Assembly (NCBI GenBank): GCA_947177595.1
Contig: CAMWUZ010000120.1
Location: forward strand, 1-5,699
Length of the DNA: 5,699 bases
Source: an uncultured Porphyromonadaceae bacterium
GTDB taxonomy: Bacteria > Bacteroidota > Bacteroidia > Bacteroidales > Muribaculaceae
Reading direction: 5' to 3'
The position numbers and the translations under genes are program-made. Below the pieces are notes generated by a model, which had not been told where the DNA came from, did not search any database, and saw only the letters and a program-made list of their open reading frames with translations. Shown one piece after another: positions 1 through 5,699 of this stretch; position 1 is the first letter of the stretch, and each line of letters begins with the position of its first letter.

Positions 1-2
1 GT

Positions 3-545
3 GTATATGACACAGCTGTTTTACGTGTGCCTGACGAAAGCGTTGACGACTACAAGGCTTCGGACGGCTGGAAGAACTTCTTCTATATTTTCGGCGTAAG
101 CGAGATTCACCCGATAGATATTGAAATGGAGCTTCCCGACCTCGAACTCACCGAGGGCGAGACAGCCACACTGAAAGCTATTATCACTCCCGAAAATGCG
201 ACAGACAAAACTGTTACCTGGAGTTCAAGTAATGAGGCGGTTGCTACAGTAAGCGCAACAGGCTTGGTTACGGCAATCAAAGCCGGAACAGCCACAATAA
301 CCGCTTCAACAGCTAACGGTCTTACAGCCACCTGCACCGTGACGGTGAAAGCCAAGCCGGCCGGAATTGATGGGGTTGATAGCGAGGATGTTCAGATTCG
401 GGTTGAGGGTGGCAACATTATCGCGCCGGAGGGGAGCGAGGTATTTGACCTCAACGGAAGGAGAGTCAAACCTACAAATCTTCCGACCGGTATTTACATC
501 GTGTGCATCCCCGGCCCCAAAGCCGTGAAAGTCATGGTGAAATAA
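3..545 (+). CDS. Partial BspA-like LRR_5 / Big_2 surface protein with C-terminal sorting-like tail (3' end only)
   Basis: The reading frame is open from base 3 and ends at TAA 543-545; the gene begins left of the window, so the internal GTG at 27 is not a credible start. Numbering from base 3, residues 1-31 (LRVPDESVDDYKASDGWKNF and flanks) match the last repeat of BspA-type LRR_5 arrays, whose hallmark is 'L-V-P-x-S-V-x-x-Y-x-x-x-x-x-W-K-x-F'. Residues about 39-115 form one bacterial Ig-like domain of group 2 (Big_2), with the typical run TVTWSSSNEAVATVSATGLV followed by KAGTATITA. Residues about 121-180 are a short C-terminal domain with 'EVFDLNGRRV', 'LPTGIYIV' and the ending 'KVMVK', resembling the type IX secretion sorting-tail family. 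I infer an exported or cell-surface protein that binds or adheres; no catalytic motif is visible and the ligand is unknown. A strong hairpin follows 20 bases after the stop, so this gene ends its transcription unit. Domain calls are secure; the function is not. Confidence 0.85.
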   Translation, partial: VYDTAVLRVPDESVDDYKASDGWKNFFYIFGVSEIHPIDIEMELPDLELTEGETATLKAIITPENATDKTVTWSSSNEAVATVSATGLVTAIKAGTATITASTANGLTATCTVTVKAKPAGIDGVDSEDVQIRVEGGNIIAPEGSEVFDLNGRRVKPTNLPTGIYIVCIPGPKAVKVMVK

Positions 546-565
546 ATACTCTGATACGCACCAAT

Positions 566-600
566 ATTAGCGGGGAGGCGGTTTTTGCCTTCCCGCTAAT
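566..600 (+). terminator. Hairpin terminator after the LRR/Big_2 gene
   Basis: A 14-bp stem pairs ATTAGCGGGGAGGC (566-579) with GCCTTCCCGCTAAT (587-600) around a 7-base loop (GGTTTTT). Every position pairs, with a single G-T wobble (575 with 591). It starts 20 bases after the stop codon at 545. The downstream T-tract is weak (CTATTTATG), so it is a good hairpin but not a textbook intrinsic terminator. It separates this gene from the GH110 gene. Confidence 0.8.
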
Positions 601-611
601 CTATTTATGCT

Positions 612-647
612 GACCCTAAAGACCTTAAGCACCTTAAAGACCCTAAT
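612..647. repeat. Imperfect 4 x 9-bp tandem repeat
   Basis: Four consecutive 9-base units are visible: GACCCTAAA (612-620), GACCTTAAG (621-629), CACCTTAAA (630-638) and GACCCTAAT (639-647), with consensus GACCYTAAA. They lie just after the terminator hairpin and about 115 bases before the GH110 start. Because the period is a multiple of three, one frame reads as a tiny ORF from ATG 607 to TAA 667-669 (20 codons, about MLTLKTLSTLKTLI then FISPQ). I regard that as a by-product of the repeat. The function is unknown; it could be a dispersed intergenic repeat family or a protein-binding array. Confidence 0.7.
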
Positions 648-697
648 AATATTCATTTCCCCCCAATAATGGAGCTTCGAAGAAGCAACTGTCAAAG

Positions 698-715
698 AAA
701 TTCGCTAAATTCGCT
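698..715. repeat. Perfect 2 x 9-bp tandem duplication
   Basis: AAATTCGCT occurs twice back to back (698-706 and 707-715), ending 45 bases before the GH110 start codon. The short palindrome CTTCGAAG (675-682) lies just upstream. The position would suit an operator or promoter-proximal element, but two copies of a 9-mer can arise by simple slippage and no regulator is encoded in the window. Confidence 0.55.
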
Positions 716-760
716 GAATATTACACCCTGTCAATAAAAATATTCAATCGATATAATATC

Positions 761-2551
761 ATGTGGAGAATTTGTGTGTTTGCATCAGTATTGTTTGCCA
801 GTTGTATGTGTTACGGGCAAACCGTTTTCAATATGAGTGATTTCGGCATCAAACCCGGTGCGAAAACTGACTGTACCGTCAAAATGGCGAGGGCACTTGA
901 GAAAATTGCCGAGCAGACCGGTAAACATGACGTTATTCTGAATTTTGAATCCGGTACATATAATTTTTACCCGGAAAAGTCTGTAAAAAGAAACTATTAT
1001 ATCTCCAATCATGATCAGAGCGATTTCAAAAAAGTAGGTATAGACATCTCGGGTTGGAAAAATCTGACAATCAATGGAAACGATACCAAACTGATATTTC
1101 ACGGAAGAATGCTTCCGGTTGCCATTGTCAATAGCATGAATTGCACCTTGACCGGAATGAGTATTGACTTTGAAGACACTCAGATCTGTCAGGTAACGGT
1201 AGTATCCAACAATACCGAGGGGCTCACTTTCAAGGTTGACGGCAACTGCCGCGGTTATGTCAACAAGCAAGGACGGTTCATCGTGAAAGGCTACGACTGG
1301 GAGGTCGCACCCGGCTCCGCCATAGCTTTCGAGCCTGACAGCCACCGGATGGTGTATCGCAGCAGCGATGTATGGGCTCCCTTAGACAGCGTGATAACTT
1401 TAAGCGGCGGACTTTATCGCGCTCCCAAGTGGAAAAACGGTCAGTTGCAACCGGGAACCAAACTTGCATTACGCTCATGGGCGCGTCCAAACCCCGGAAT
1501 ATTTTTAAGCGAGAGTGTCACCACCTGTCTGAAAAACATCAAGGTGCACTATGCCGAGGGAATGGGTCTTCTGGCTCAGCTATGTGACAACATCAGTCTT
1601 GACGGTTTCTCAGTTTGTCTCCGTGAAGATAATGACTGGCGCTATTACACCACTCAAGCAGATGCCACTCATTTCTCAGGATGTAAGGGGCATATATCAT
1701 CTGTCAACGGTCTGTATGAGCACATGATGGATGATGCGATAAATGTACACGGCACATATCTTAAAATCATCGAACGCATTGACAATCATACTGTCATCGG
1801 AAAATATATGCATCCTCAGAGCTATGGTTTCAAGTGGGGTGAACCGGGAGACAGTGTTCAGTTTGTAGCAAGCCGCACAATGGATTTGACCGGACAGTCA
1901 AATATAATTGCCTCCATATCTCCGTATGACCAAAACGAAATCACAGGCGCCAAACTTATGAAAGTGACTTTCAGAGAACCGTTGGACAGCGTCATATCAC
2001 CGGAAAACAGCTGCGGAATGGAAAACCTGACATGGACTCCAAGCGTAGAGTTCAACCATAATGTCGTGAGAAACAACCGTGCCAGAGGCAGTTTATTTTC
2101 AACTCCCAAAAAGGTAGTTGCCATGAACAACCTCTTTGACCACACCAGCGGCACCGCGATATTGCTTTGCGGCGACTGCAACGGCTGGTATGAAACCGGA
2201 GCCTGCCGCGATGTCCTGATAAAGGACAACCGATTCGTCAATTCACTCACAAGCTTGTTTCAGTTTACTGAAGCGATTATCTCAATCTATCCTGAAATTC
2301 CTGATCTTCGCAGTCAGAATGGCTATTTCCACAGCGGTATAACCATTGAAGGAAATAGATTCGAAACCTTTGACAATCCGGTCCTGTATGCGAAATCGGT
2401 AGATGGAATCAGTTTCCGCAATAATATAGTTGTGAAAAACAGCGATTATCCAGCCTTCCACCGAAACCGATTCACTTTCAGATTCCAGAGAGTGAAGAAC
2501 GCCACCATAGAGCAAAACAATATCGAGAATCCAAGCATGAGTATCGAATAG
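761..2551 (+). CDS. glaB: GH110 exo-alpha-1,3-galactosidase, GlaB-like
   Basis: This 596-residue exported glycoside hydrolase of family 110 would release terminal alpha-1,3-galactose from blood-group-B-type and linear alpha-Gal glycans; the length fits Bacteroides GlaA/GlaB. Family hallmarks visible are VHYAEGMGLLAQLC, TTQADATHFSGCKG, MMDDAINVHGTYLK, NNRARGSLFSTPKK, then HTSGTAILLCGDCNGW and ISIYPEIP. Asp301, Asp324 and Asp325 fall in the ADATHF and MMDDAINVHG motifs; their 23/24-residue spacing agrees with what I recall of the catalytic aspartates in a structurally solved marine GH110. Repeated short 'N-x-F/I ... N' turns in the C-terminal half fit the right-handed beta-helix fold. Residues 1-19 are a signal peptide, probably cut between Gly19 and Gln20. 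Cys15 follows F-A-S, a poor lipobox, and no acidic lipoprotein export signal follows it. The start is supported because the frame is open back to 650 but offers no ATG or GTG before 761, and 761 places the signal peptide at the N-terminus. There is no Shine-Dalgarno sequence. The gene stands alone between two terminators. GlaB rather than GlaA is chosen from remembered similarity; exact linkage preference cannot be read from the sequence. Confidence 0.93.
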   Translation: MWRICVFASVLFASCMCYGQTVFNMSDFGIKPGAKTDCTVKMARALEKIAEQTGKHDVILNFESGTYNFYPEKSVKRNYYISNHDQSDFKKVGIDISGWKNLTINGNDTKLIFHGRMLPVAIVNSMNCTLTGMSIDFEDTQICQVTVVSNNTEGLTFKVDGNCRGYVNKQGRFIVKGYDWEVAPGSAIAFEPDSHRMVYRSSDVWAPLDSVITLSGGLYRAPKWKNGQLQPGTKLALRSWARPNPGIFLSESVTTCLKNIKVHYAEGMGLLAQLCDNISLDGFSVCLREDNDWRYYTTQADATHFSGCKGHISSVNGLYEHMMDDAINVHGTYLKIIERIDNHTVIGKYMHPQSYGFKWGEPGDSVQFVASRTMDLTGQSNIIASISPYDQNEITGAKLMKVTFREPLDSVISPENSCGMENLTWTPSVEFNHNVVRNNRARGSLFSTPKKVVAMNNLFDHTSGTAILLCGDCNGWYETGACRDVLIKDNRFVNSLTSLFQFTEAIISIYPEIPDLRSQNGYFHSGITIEGNRFETFDNPVLYAKSVDGISFRNNIVVKNSDYPAFHRNRFTFRFQRVKNATIEQNNIENPSMSIE

Positions 2552-2558
2552 CTACAAC

Positions 2559-2593
2559 AAAAATCAGCATCCCATAATGGAATGCTGATTTTT
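2559..2593. terminator. Bidirectional terminator between convergent glaB and aspD
   Basis: A 12-bp perfect stem pairs AAAAATCAGCAT (2559-2570) with ATGCTGATTTTT (2582-2593). Inside it, after one C/A mismatch, CCA and TGG (2572-2574 with 2578-2580) add three more pairs around a TAA loop. A-tract on the left and T-tract on the right make it work as an intrinsic terminator on both strands. It lies 7 bases after the glaB stop and 18 bases beyond the aspD stop. Confidence 0.9.
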
Positions 2594-2611
2594 GCTACTT
2601 ATTTAACTTGA

Positions 2612-4249
2612 TTATTTCTTTGATTCGAGGTAGGCGGCATGATACTCGTCAAGAATTTTGCGGATAGCCGCACCAATCTTCAGGTATGCATCATCATCAA
2701 GATTTGCGAGTGAAGCTCTTACCGACCATTCGGGACCGTCAAAGCCATCACCGTTAAGAAGCACTATCGATGTCTCATTGGCAAGACGGAGCACAAAGTC
2801 AAGAGGCAGATAGTTTTCTCTCATATACTTAGCAAAGTCCTCGCCATAGAACTTCTTCGCCCACACCATCATATCGATTTCACTGTAGTAGCCCGCGCGG
2901 TTAGGATCCGGCTGCAATGTGAATCCGGTGGTGCTCCACAGATTGCTGAGACGGTGATGAATCATATTGATCAGCTTAGGCTGAATATCCTCCCGGTGCA
3001 GGAATGCAAATGCCGAGAAGAGCGCCATCTGAATCTGCTGCGGAGTTGACAGACCGGCTGTATGGTTTAGAGCCACAAGACGGCTGTCGGCAACCAGACG
3101 GTCGATAAATTTCAGCTTTCTGGGTTCAAGGGTCAGCGACCTGTATCTTTCATCAAGCTCTTTCTTCTCATTTTCGGGAAGCTCCGAGATGAGTTTGTCA
3201 AACACATTGTCAGGTCTGAGCGCCATAGCCGCCACTCTCCAGCCGGTAGCTCCAAAGTATTTCGAGAATGAATACAGGCAGATAGTGTTGTATGGCAACA
3301 CATACATCAGAGACTTGAAACCTTTGATAAATGTACCGTAAACATCATCGGTGATAATCATCAGATCAGGATTATCCTTTTTCACAACATCCACAATCTG
3401 GTCAAGAACATCCTGCGCCATGCAAACGCTCGGCGGGTTAGACGGGTTGGTTACGCATACCACCTTGACAGCCGGGTCGCGGAGCTTGTCAATCTCCTCT
3501 TTGTCATACTGCCAGTCATGATAGCCGTCTTTCTCAACCTTGTTAGCGCTCACATACACTATCTCGTAACCGAACTCTGCAAGCTCCGGAATTTCGAGAT
3601 ATGGAGTGAAACAAGGTGTGAGAAGCGCTATCTTATCACCCTTTTTAAGGAGTTTATTGGCTTTCAGCGAGTCAAACATATAGCACATTCCGGCGGTGCT
3701 CCCTTCGGTTGCGAACAGATCATACACAGTATCATCACCTTCACCACCCATTGCCCAACGAAGATATTCACGGGTAATAATCTCGGTATATTTCAGTATT
3801 CTCGGAGGAGTCGGATACTGGTCACCGATAATACCGTCAACGAGTTCGAATACAAAGTCATCAGGATCGGCTTTAAGGTCACCGGTAACATGAGTATAGA
3901 AATGGCGGAGCACCTTACCACCGATTTCATCCTTATGACGGTCAAGGAATTCTTCAAATCTTGAGGCTATTCCATCCTGAACAGGCATACCTACAATTCC
4001 CCACTTCTCGTCATAGGCGTTTCTGTCAACCTCCTCCATGGCAAAGTCACCGAGAAGGAAAAACGCTTTACGGGGATAGCTGAGAATCCAGTTAGGATTA
4101 CCACGACCTGCATTCAAAAAAGTTGCTGTTGACCGACGTGCTCTTTTTTCAGCCAGCTCTATGAGTGTTCCTTTGATTTCAAAGGGACTCATTGCCGACA
4201 ATTTCCTCTGAAAGGACTTACTTTCAGGATTTATTTCTTTCTGATTCAT
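2612..4249 (-). CDS. aspD: Aspartate 4-decarboxylase (aspartate beta-decarboxylase), PLP-dependent
   Basis: This 545-residue cytoplasmic fold-type I PLP enzyme (EC 4.1.1.12; family also called asdA) converts L-aspartate to L-alanine and CO2, and family members usually keep side aspartate aminotransferase activity. The length is usual for this decarboxylase and well above the roughly 400 residues of ordinary aspartate aminotransferases. Visible motifs in order: FLNAGRGNPNW (44-54), typical of the decarboxylase branch; TEGSTAGMCY (181-190), in the cofactor-phosphate region; VTNPSNPPS (267-274, Asn271), replacing the usual NPxNPTG; TDDVYG (300-305) with the PLP-contacting Asp302 and Tyr304; YSFSKYFGATGWR (326-338) with Lys330 as the Schiff-base lysine; and SVRASLANL (509-516) with Arg511 as the expected substrate-carboxylate arginine. 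No key residue appears lost. The ATG at 4249 gives a family-like N-terminus. Its leader is AT-rich with no Shine-Dalgarno, as usual in Bacteroidota. It lies 41 bases downstream of aspT on the same strand with no terminator between, so co-transcription is likely. Confidence 0.95.
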   Translation of the reverse strand: MNQKEINPESKSFQRKLSAMSPFEIKGTLIELAEKRARRSTATFLNAGRGNPNWILSYPRKAFFLLGDFAMEEVDRNAYDEKWGIVGMPVQDGIASRFEEFLDRHKDEIGGKVLRHFYTHVTGDLKADPDDFVFELVDGIIGDQYPTPPRILKYTEIITREYLRWAMGGEGDDTVYDLFATEGSTAGMCYMFDSLKANKLLKKGDKIALLTPCFTPYLEIPELAEFGYEIVYVSANKVEKDGYHDWQYDKEEIDKLRDPAVKVVCVTNPSNPPSVCMAQDVLDQIVDVVKKDNPDLMIITDDVYGTFIKGFKSLMYVLPYNTICLYSFSKYFGATGWRVAAMALRPDNVFDKLISELPENEKKELDERYRSLTLEPRKLKFIDRLVADSRLVALNHTAGLSTPQQIQMALFSAFAFLHREDIQPKLINMIHHRLSNLWSTTGFTLQPDPNRAGYYSEIDMMVWAKKFYGEDFAKYMRENYLPLDFVLRLANETSIVLLNGDGFDGPEWSVRASLANLDDDAYLKIGAAIRKILDEYHAAYLESKK

Positions 4250-4290
4250 AATAATATAAGTATTTTATGATAGTGTATATATACTTGTCA
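4250..4290 (-). other. aspT-aspD intergenic gap, AT-rich with a 10-bp palindrome
   Basis: These 41 bases are nearly all A/T and contain the perfect palindrome GTATATATAC (4275-4284). AAGTAT (4258-4263) could also pair with ATACTT (4281-4286), but the stem is only 6 bp. Nothing here looks like a terminator. It probably serves as an unstructured leader for aspD translation; an internal promoter cannot be excluded. Confidence 0.5.
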
Positions 4291-5699
4291 TTAAACAGTC
4301 ATCAGCACAATAGCCACACCCATCAGAATGAGGAGTGTATTGCCGATAGCGTATGTGACCGTGTAGCCGAGCGCAGGCACAGTGCTGCCGATTGCATCCT
4401 GTACGGCTCCGAGGGTTGCAGTGGTGGTTCTTGCACCGGCAGTACATCCGAGATTCACAGCCGGACGGAACTTAAACACTTTCGCTCCAAGAAACATTGC
4501 AATGATAAGAGGTACCGCCGTTGCTAATATTCCAACAAAGAACACAGAGAATCCGACCTGTTGCAGACCGCTCACGAATGAAGGACCCGAGGTAATGCCT
4601 ATAACGGCGATAAACATATTAAGTCCGAGGTTATTCATCACCCAAACGGCGGGTTTAGGAATTCTTCCGAATGTCGGGTGCTTGGAGCGCAGCCAACCGA
4701 AAATAAGACCTGAAATCAATGCGCCGCCACTGGTAGATAAACTGATGGGAACACTGCCGGCATGAATGGTGAGAACTCCGACAAGACAACCGAGGAAAAT
4801 GCCAAGTCCAACCGTTACCATATCGCTTGCAACCGTGGGCTTATCCACATATCCTATCTGAGGACCGGCTTCAGCGACCTCTCTCTCAAGACCGACAATA
4901 GTGAGAGTATCGCCGGCAACAAGTTTTGTTTTTGCAAATACCGGGATATTGACACCCGCACGGCTAATGGATTTAATAGAAATACCATACATAAACTTTT
5001 GGGCTCGTAGCTCATCGACTGTCATACCACCGACCTTTTTCTTAGCTACCATTACATCAATCTGTTCAGCCGGGAAATTCAGCAGATCGGCATCATTGAC
5101 CTCCTCGCCAATCCATTTTTCATCACCGATAATTGCCTCTCTTCTGCCTGACAAAACTATTTCATCGCCATTAGCAATCTTCAGATCAGATGACGTTTCA
5201 ACTATCTCGCCATTTTTACGTACTCTTTCAACAAAAAGCCTTCTGCCCTGCTCCATAAGATGATTTTCAATCTCATCAACGGTGCGAGGTGTTGCAAAAA
5301 ACTCGTTGTCAATCTTATATGCTCGGAAAGCAACCGGACGGTTTGCGGTAATGAAGGCAGGATCGGAAGTAACACTGCTGGCATTCAACTCCTTCTCAAG
5401 GGCTTTGGTATCCTCCTTGACTTTAGCGAGACCGCCAAGCATTTTCGGACCGATCCAGCTCACAATCCAAGCGGAGCCGATTGTTCCGAATATATAACAT
5501 ACCGCATAGGTTACAGGCACTATATCAGTCCAGTTCTTTTTGTCAGCCGCCGAAGCGCCGAGAGAATTAATGGTGTCGATTCCGGCACCGATCGCAGCGC
5601 TCATAGTCTGTGCGCCGGCGTACACACCGAGGGTTTCACCGGCATCATATCCCATAAACTTGCAGGCTATCCATGTACAGAGCAAGCACAGCACACACA
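4291..5699 (-). CDS. aspT: Aspartate:alanine antiporter, AspT family (5' end beyond window)
   Basis: This inner-membrane exchanger (AAEx family, TC 2.A.81) takes in L-aspartate and exports L-alanine. The frame is open to the right edge. The GTG at 5694 lies inside a membrane helix and is not the start; with about 470 residues visible against a usual 540-565, roughly the first 75-95 are missing. Numbering from 5694: end of a helix (1-12), substrate-motif segment GVYAGAQTMSAAIGAGIDTI (23-42), helix 58-82, two RCK_C/TrkA_C regulatory domains in a large hydrophilic loop (about 120-198 and 208-279), then helices about 290-312, 315-336, 350-375 and 379-404, the second substrate motif GCTAGARTTTATLGAVQDAI (416-435), and a last helix 438-466. 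The two motif segments, each followed by 'VP-x-TY-x-x-x-Y/I', show the inverted-duplication architecture of the family. It is followed 41 bases later by aspD, its metabolic partner, which supports aspartate/alanine specificity over the uncharacterised YidE/YbjL relatives. The promoter lies outside the window. Confidence 0.93.
   Translation of the reverse strand, partial: CVLCLLCTWIACKFMGYDAGETLGVYAGAQTMSAAIGAGIDTINSLGASAADKKNWTDIVPVTYAVCYIFGTIGSAWIVSWIGPKMLGGLAKVKEDTKALEKELNASSVTSDPAFITANRPVAFRAYKIDNEFFATPRTVDEIENHLMEQGRRLFVERVRKNGEIVETSSDLKIANGDEIVLSGRREAIIGDEKWIGEEVNDADLLNFPAEQIDVMVAKKKVGGMTVDELRAQKFMYGISIKSISRAGVNIPVFAKTKLVAGDTLTIVGLEREVAEAGPQIGYVDKPTVASDMVTVGLGIFLGCLVGVLTIHAGSVPISLSTSGGALISGLIFGWLRSKHPTFGRIPKPAVWVMNNLGLNMFIAVIGITSGPSFVSGLQQVGFSVFFVGILATAVPLIIAMFLGAKVFKFRPAVNLGCTAGARTTTATLGAVQDAIGSTVPALGYTVTYAIGNTLLILMGVAIVLMTV

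Noticed and set aside
27..545. GTG at 27 as the true start of a small 172-residue protein
   Set aside because: The frame continues upstream to the window edge and residues before 27 complete an LRR_5 repeat, so the gene is a fragment cut by the window.
607..669. 20-codon ORF over the 9-bp repeats as a leader peptide or toxin
   Set aside because: The reading frame follows automatically from a repeat period of 9, there is no ribosome-binding signal, and it sits directly after a terminator. It is mentioned in the repeat finding only.
752..757. TATAAT as a promoter -10 box for the GH110 gene
   Set aside because: It ends only 3 bases before the ATG, and Bacteroidota primary sigma factors use a different consensus.
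785..1345. 186-codon open frame on the minus strand inside the GH110 gene
   Set aside because: It is antisense to a well-supported enzyme, has no recognisable family motif, and its composition is explained by the codon pattern of the opposite strand.
2559..2593. Inverted repeat as a mobile-element end or attachment site
   Set aside because: Its A-tract/T-tract layout between two convergent stop codons is fully explained as a bidirectional terminator, and no transposase or integrase is present.
4382..5263. Several plus-strand open frames of 71-148 codons opposite aspT and aspD
   Set aside because: They are shadows of the minus-strand genes; none shows family motifs and they overlap strongly conserved coding sequence.

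Overview
The window reads as a piece of a gut-type Bacteroidota chromosome (order Bacteroidales; a Muribaculaceae- or Bacteroides-like host is my inference). The reasons are a BspA-type leucine-rich-repeat/Big_2 surface protein with a Bacteroidota-style 'FDLNGRRV...GIYIV...' C-terminal tail, a GlaB-type GH110 alpha-1,3-galactosidase (first characterised from Bacteroides), and AT-rich, Shine-Dalgarno-poor leaders before both visible start codons. No rRNA, tRNA, CRISPR array, insertion sequence or phage gene is visible.

Layout, left to right. (1) Bases 3-545, + strand: the 3' end of a secreted or surface protein, comprising the end of an LRR_5 repeat array, one Big_2 immunoglobulin-like domain and a C-terminal sorting-like tail. 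(2) Bases 546-760: a 215-base intergenic region with a strong hairpin terminator (566-600), an imperfect 4 x 9-bp tandem repeat (612-647), a perfect 2 x 9-bp tandem duplication (698-715) and no recognisable promoter. (3) Bases 761-2551, + strand: a complete exported GH110 alpha-1,3-galactosidase. (4) Bases 2559-2593: a bidirectional terminator between convergent genes. (5) Bases 2612-5699, - strand: a two-gene operon read right to left, aspT (aspartate:alanine antiporter, 5' end outside the window) then aspD (aspartate 4-decarboxylase), separated by a 41-base AT-rich gap with no terminator.

How the genes work together. AspT and AspD form a recognised metabolic cycle: AspT brings in L-aspartate in exchange for L-alanine, and AspD decarboxylates aspartate to alanine and CO2 in the cytoplasm. 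The cycle consumes a cytoplasmic proton and moves net charge, so it can generate proton-motive force and counter acid stress. The GH110 enzyme acts outside the cytoplasm and would remove terminal alpha-1,3-galactose from blood-group-B-like or linear alpha-Gal glycans. It is a lone gene bounded by terminators, with no SusC/SusD pair in view. I see no sign of a new defence or mobile system. The least explained DNA is the short 9-bp repeat region upstream of the GH110 gene.
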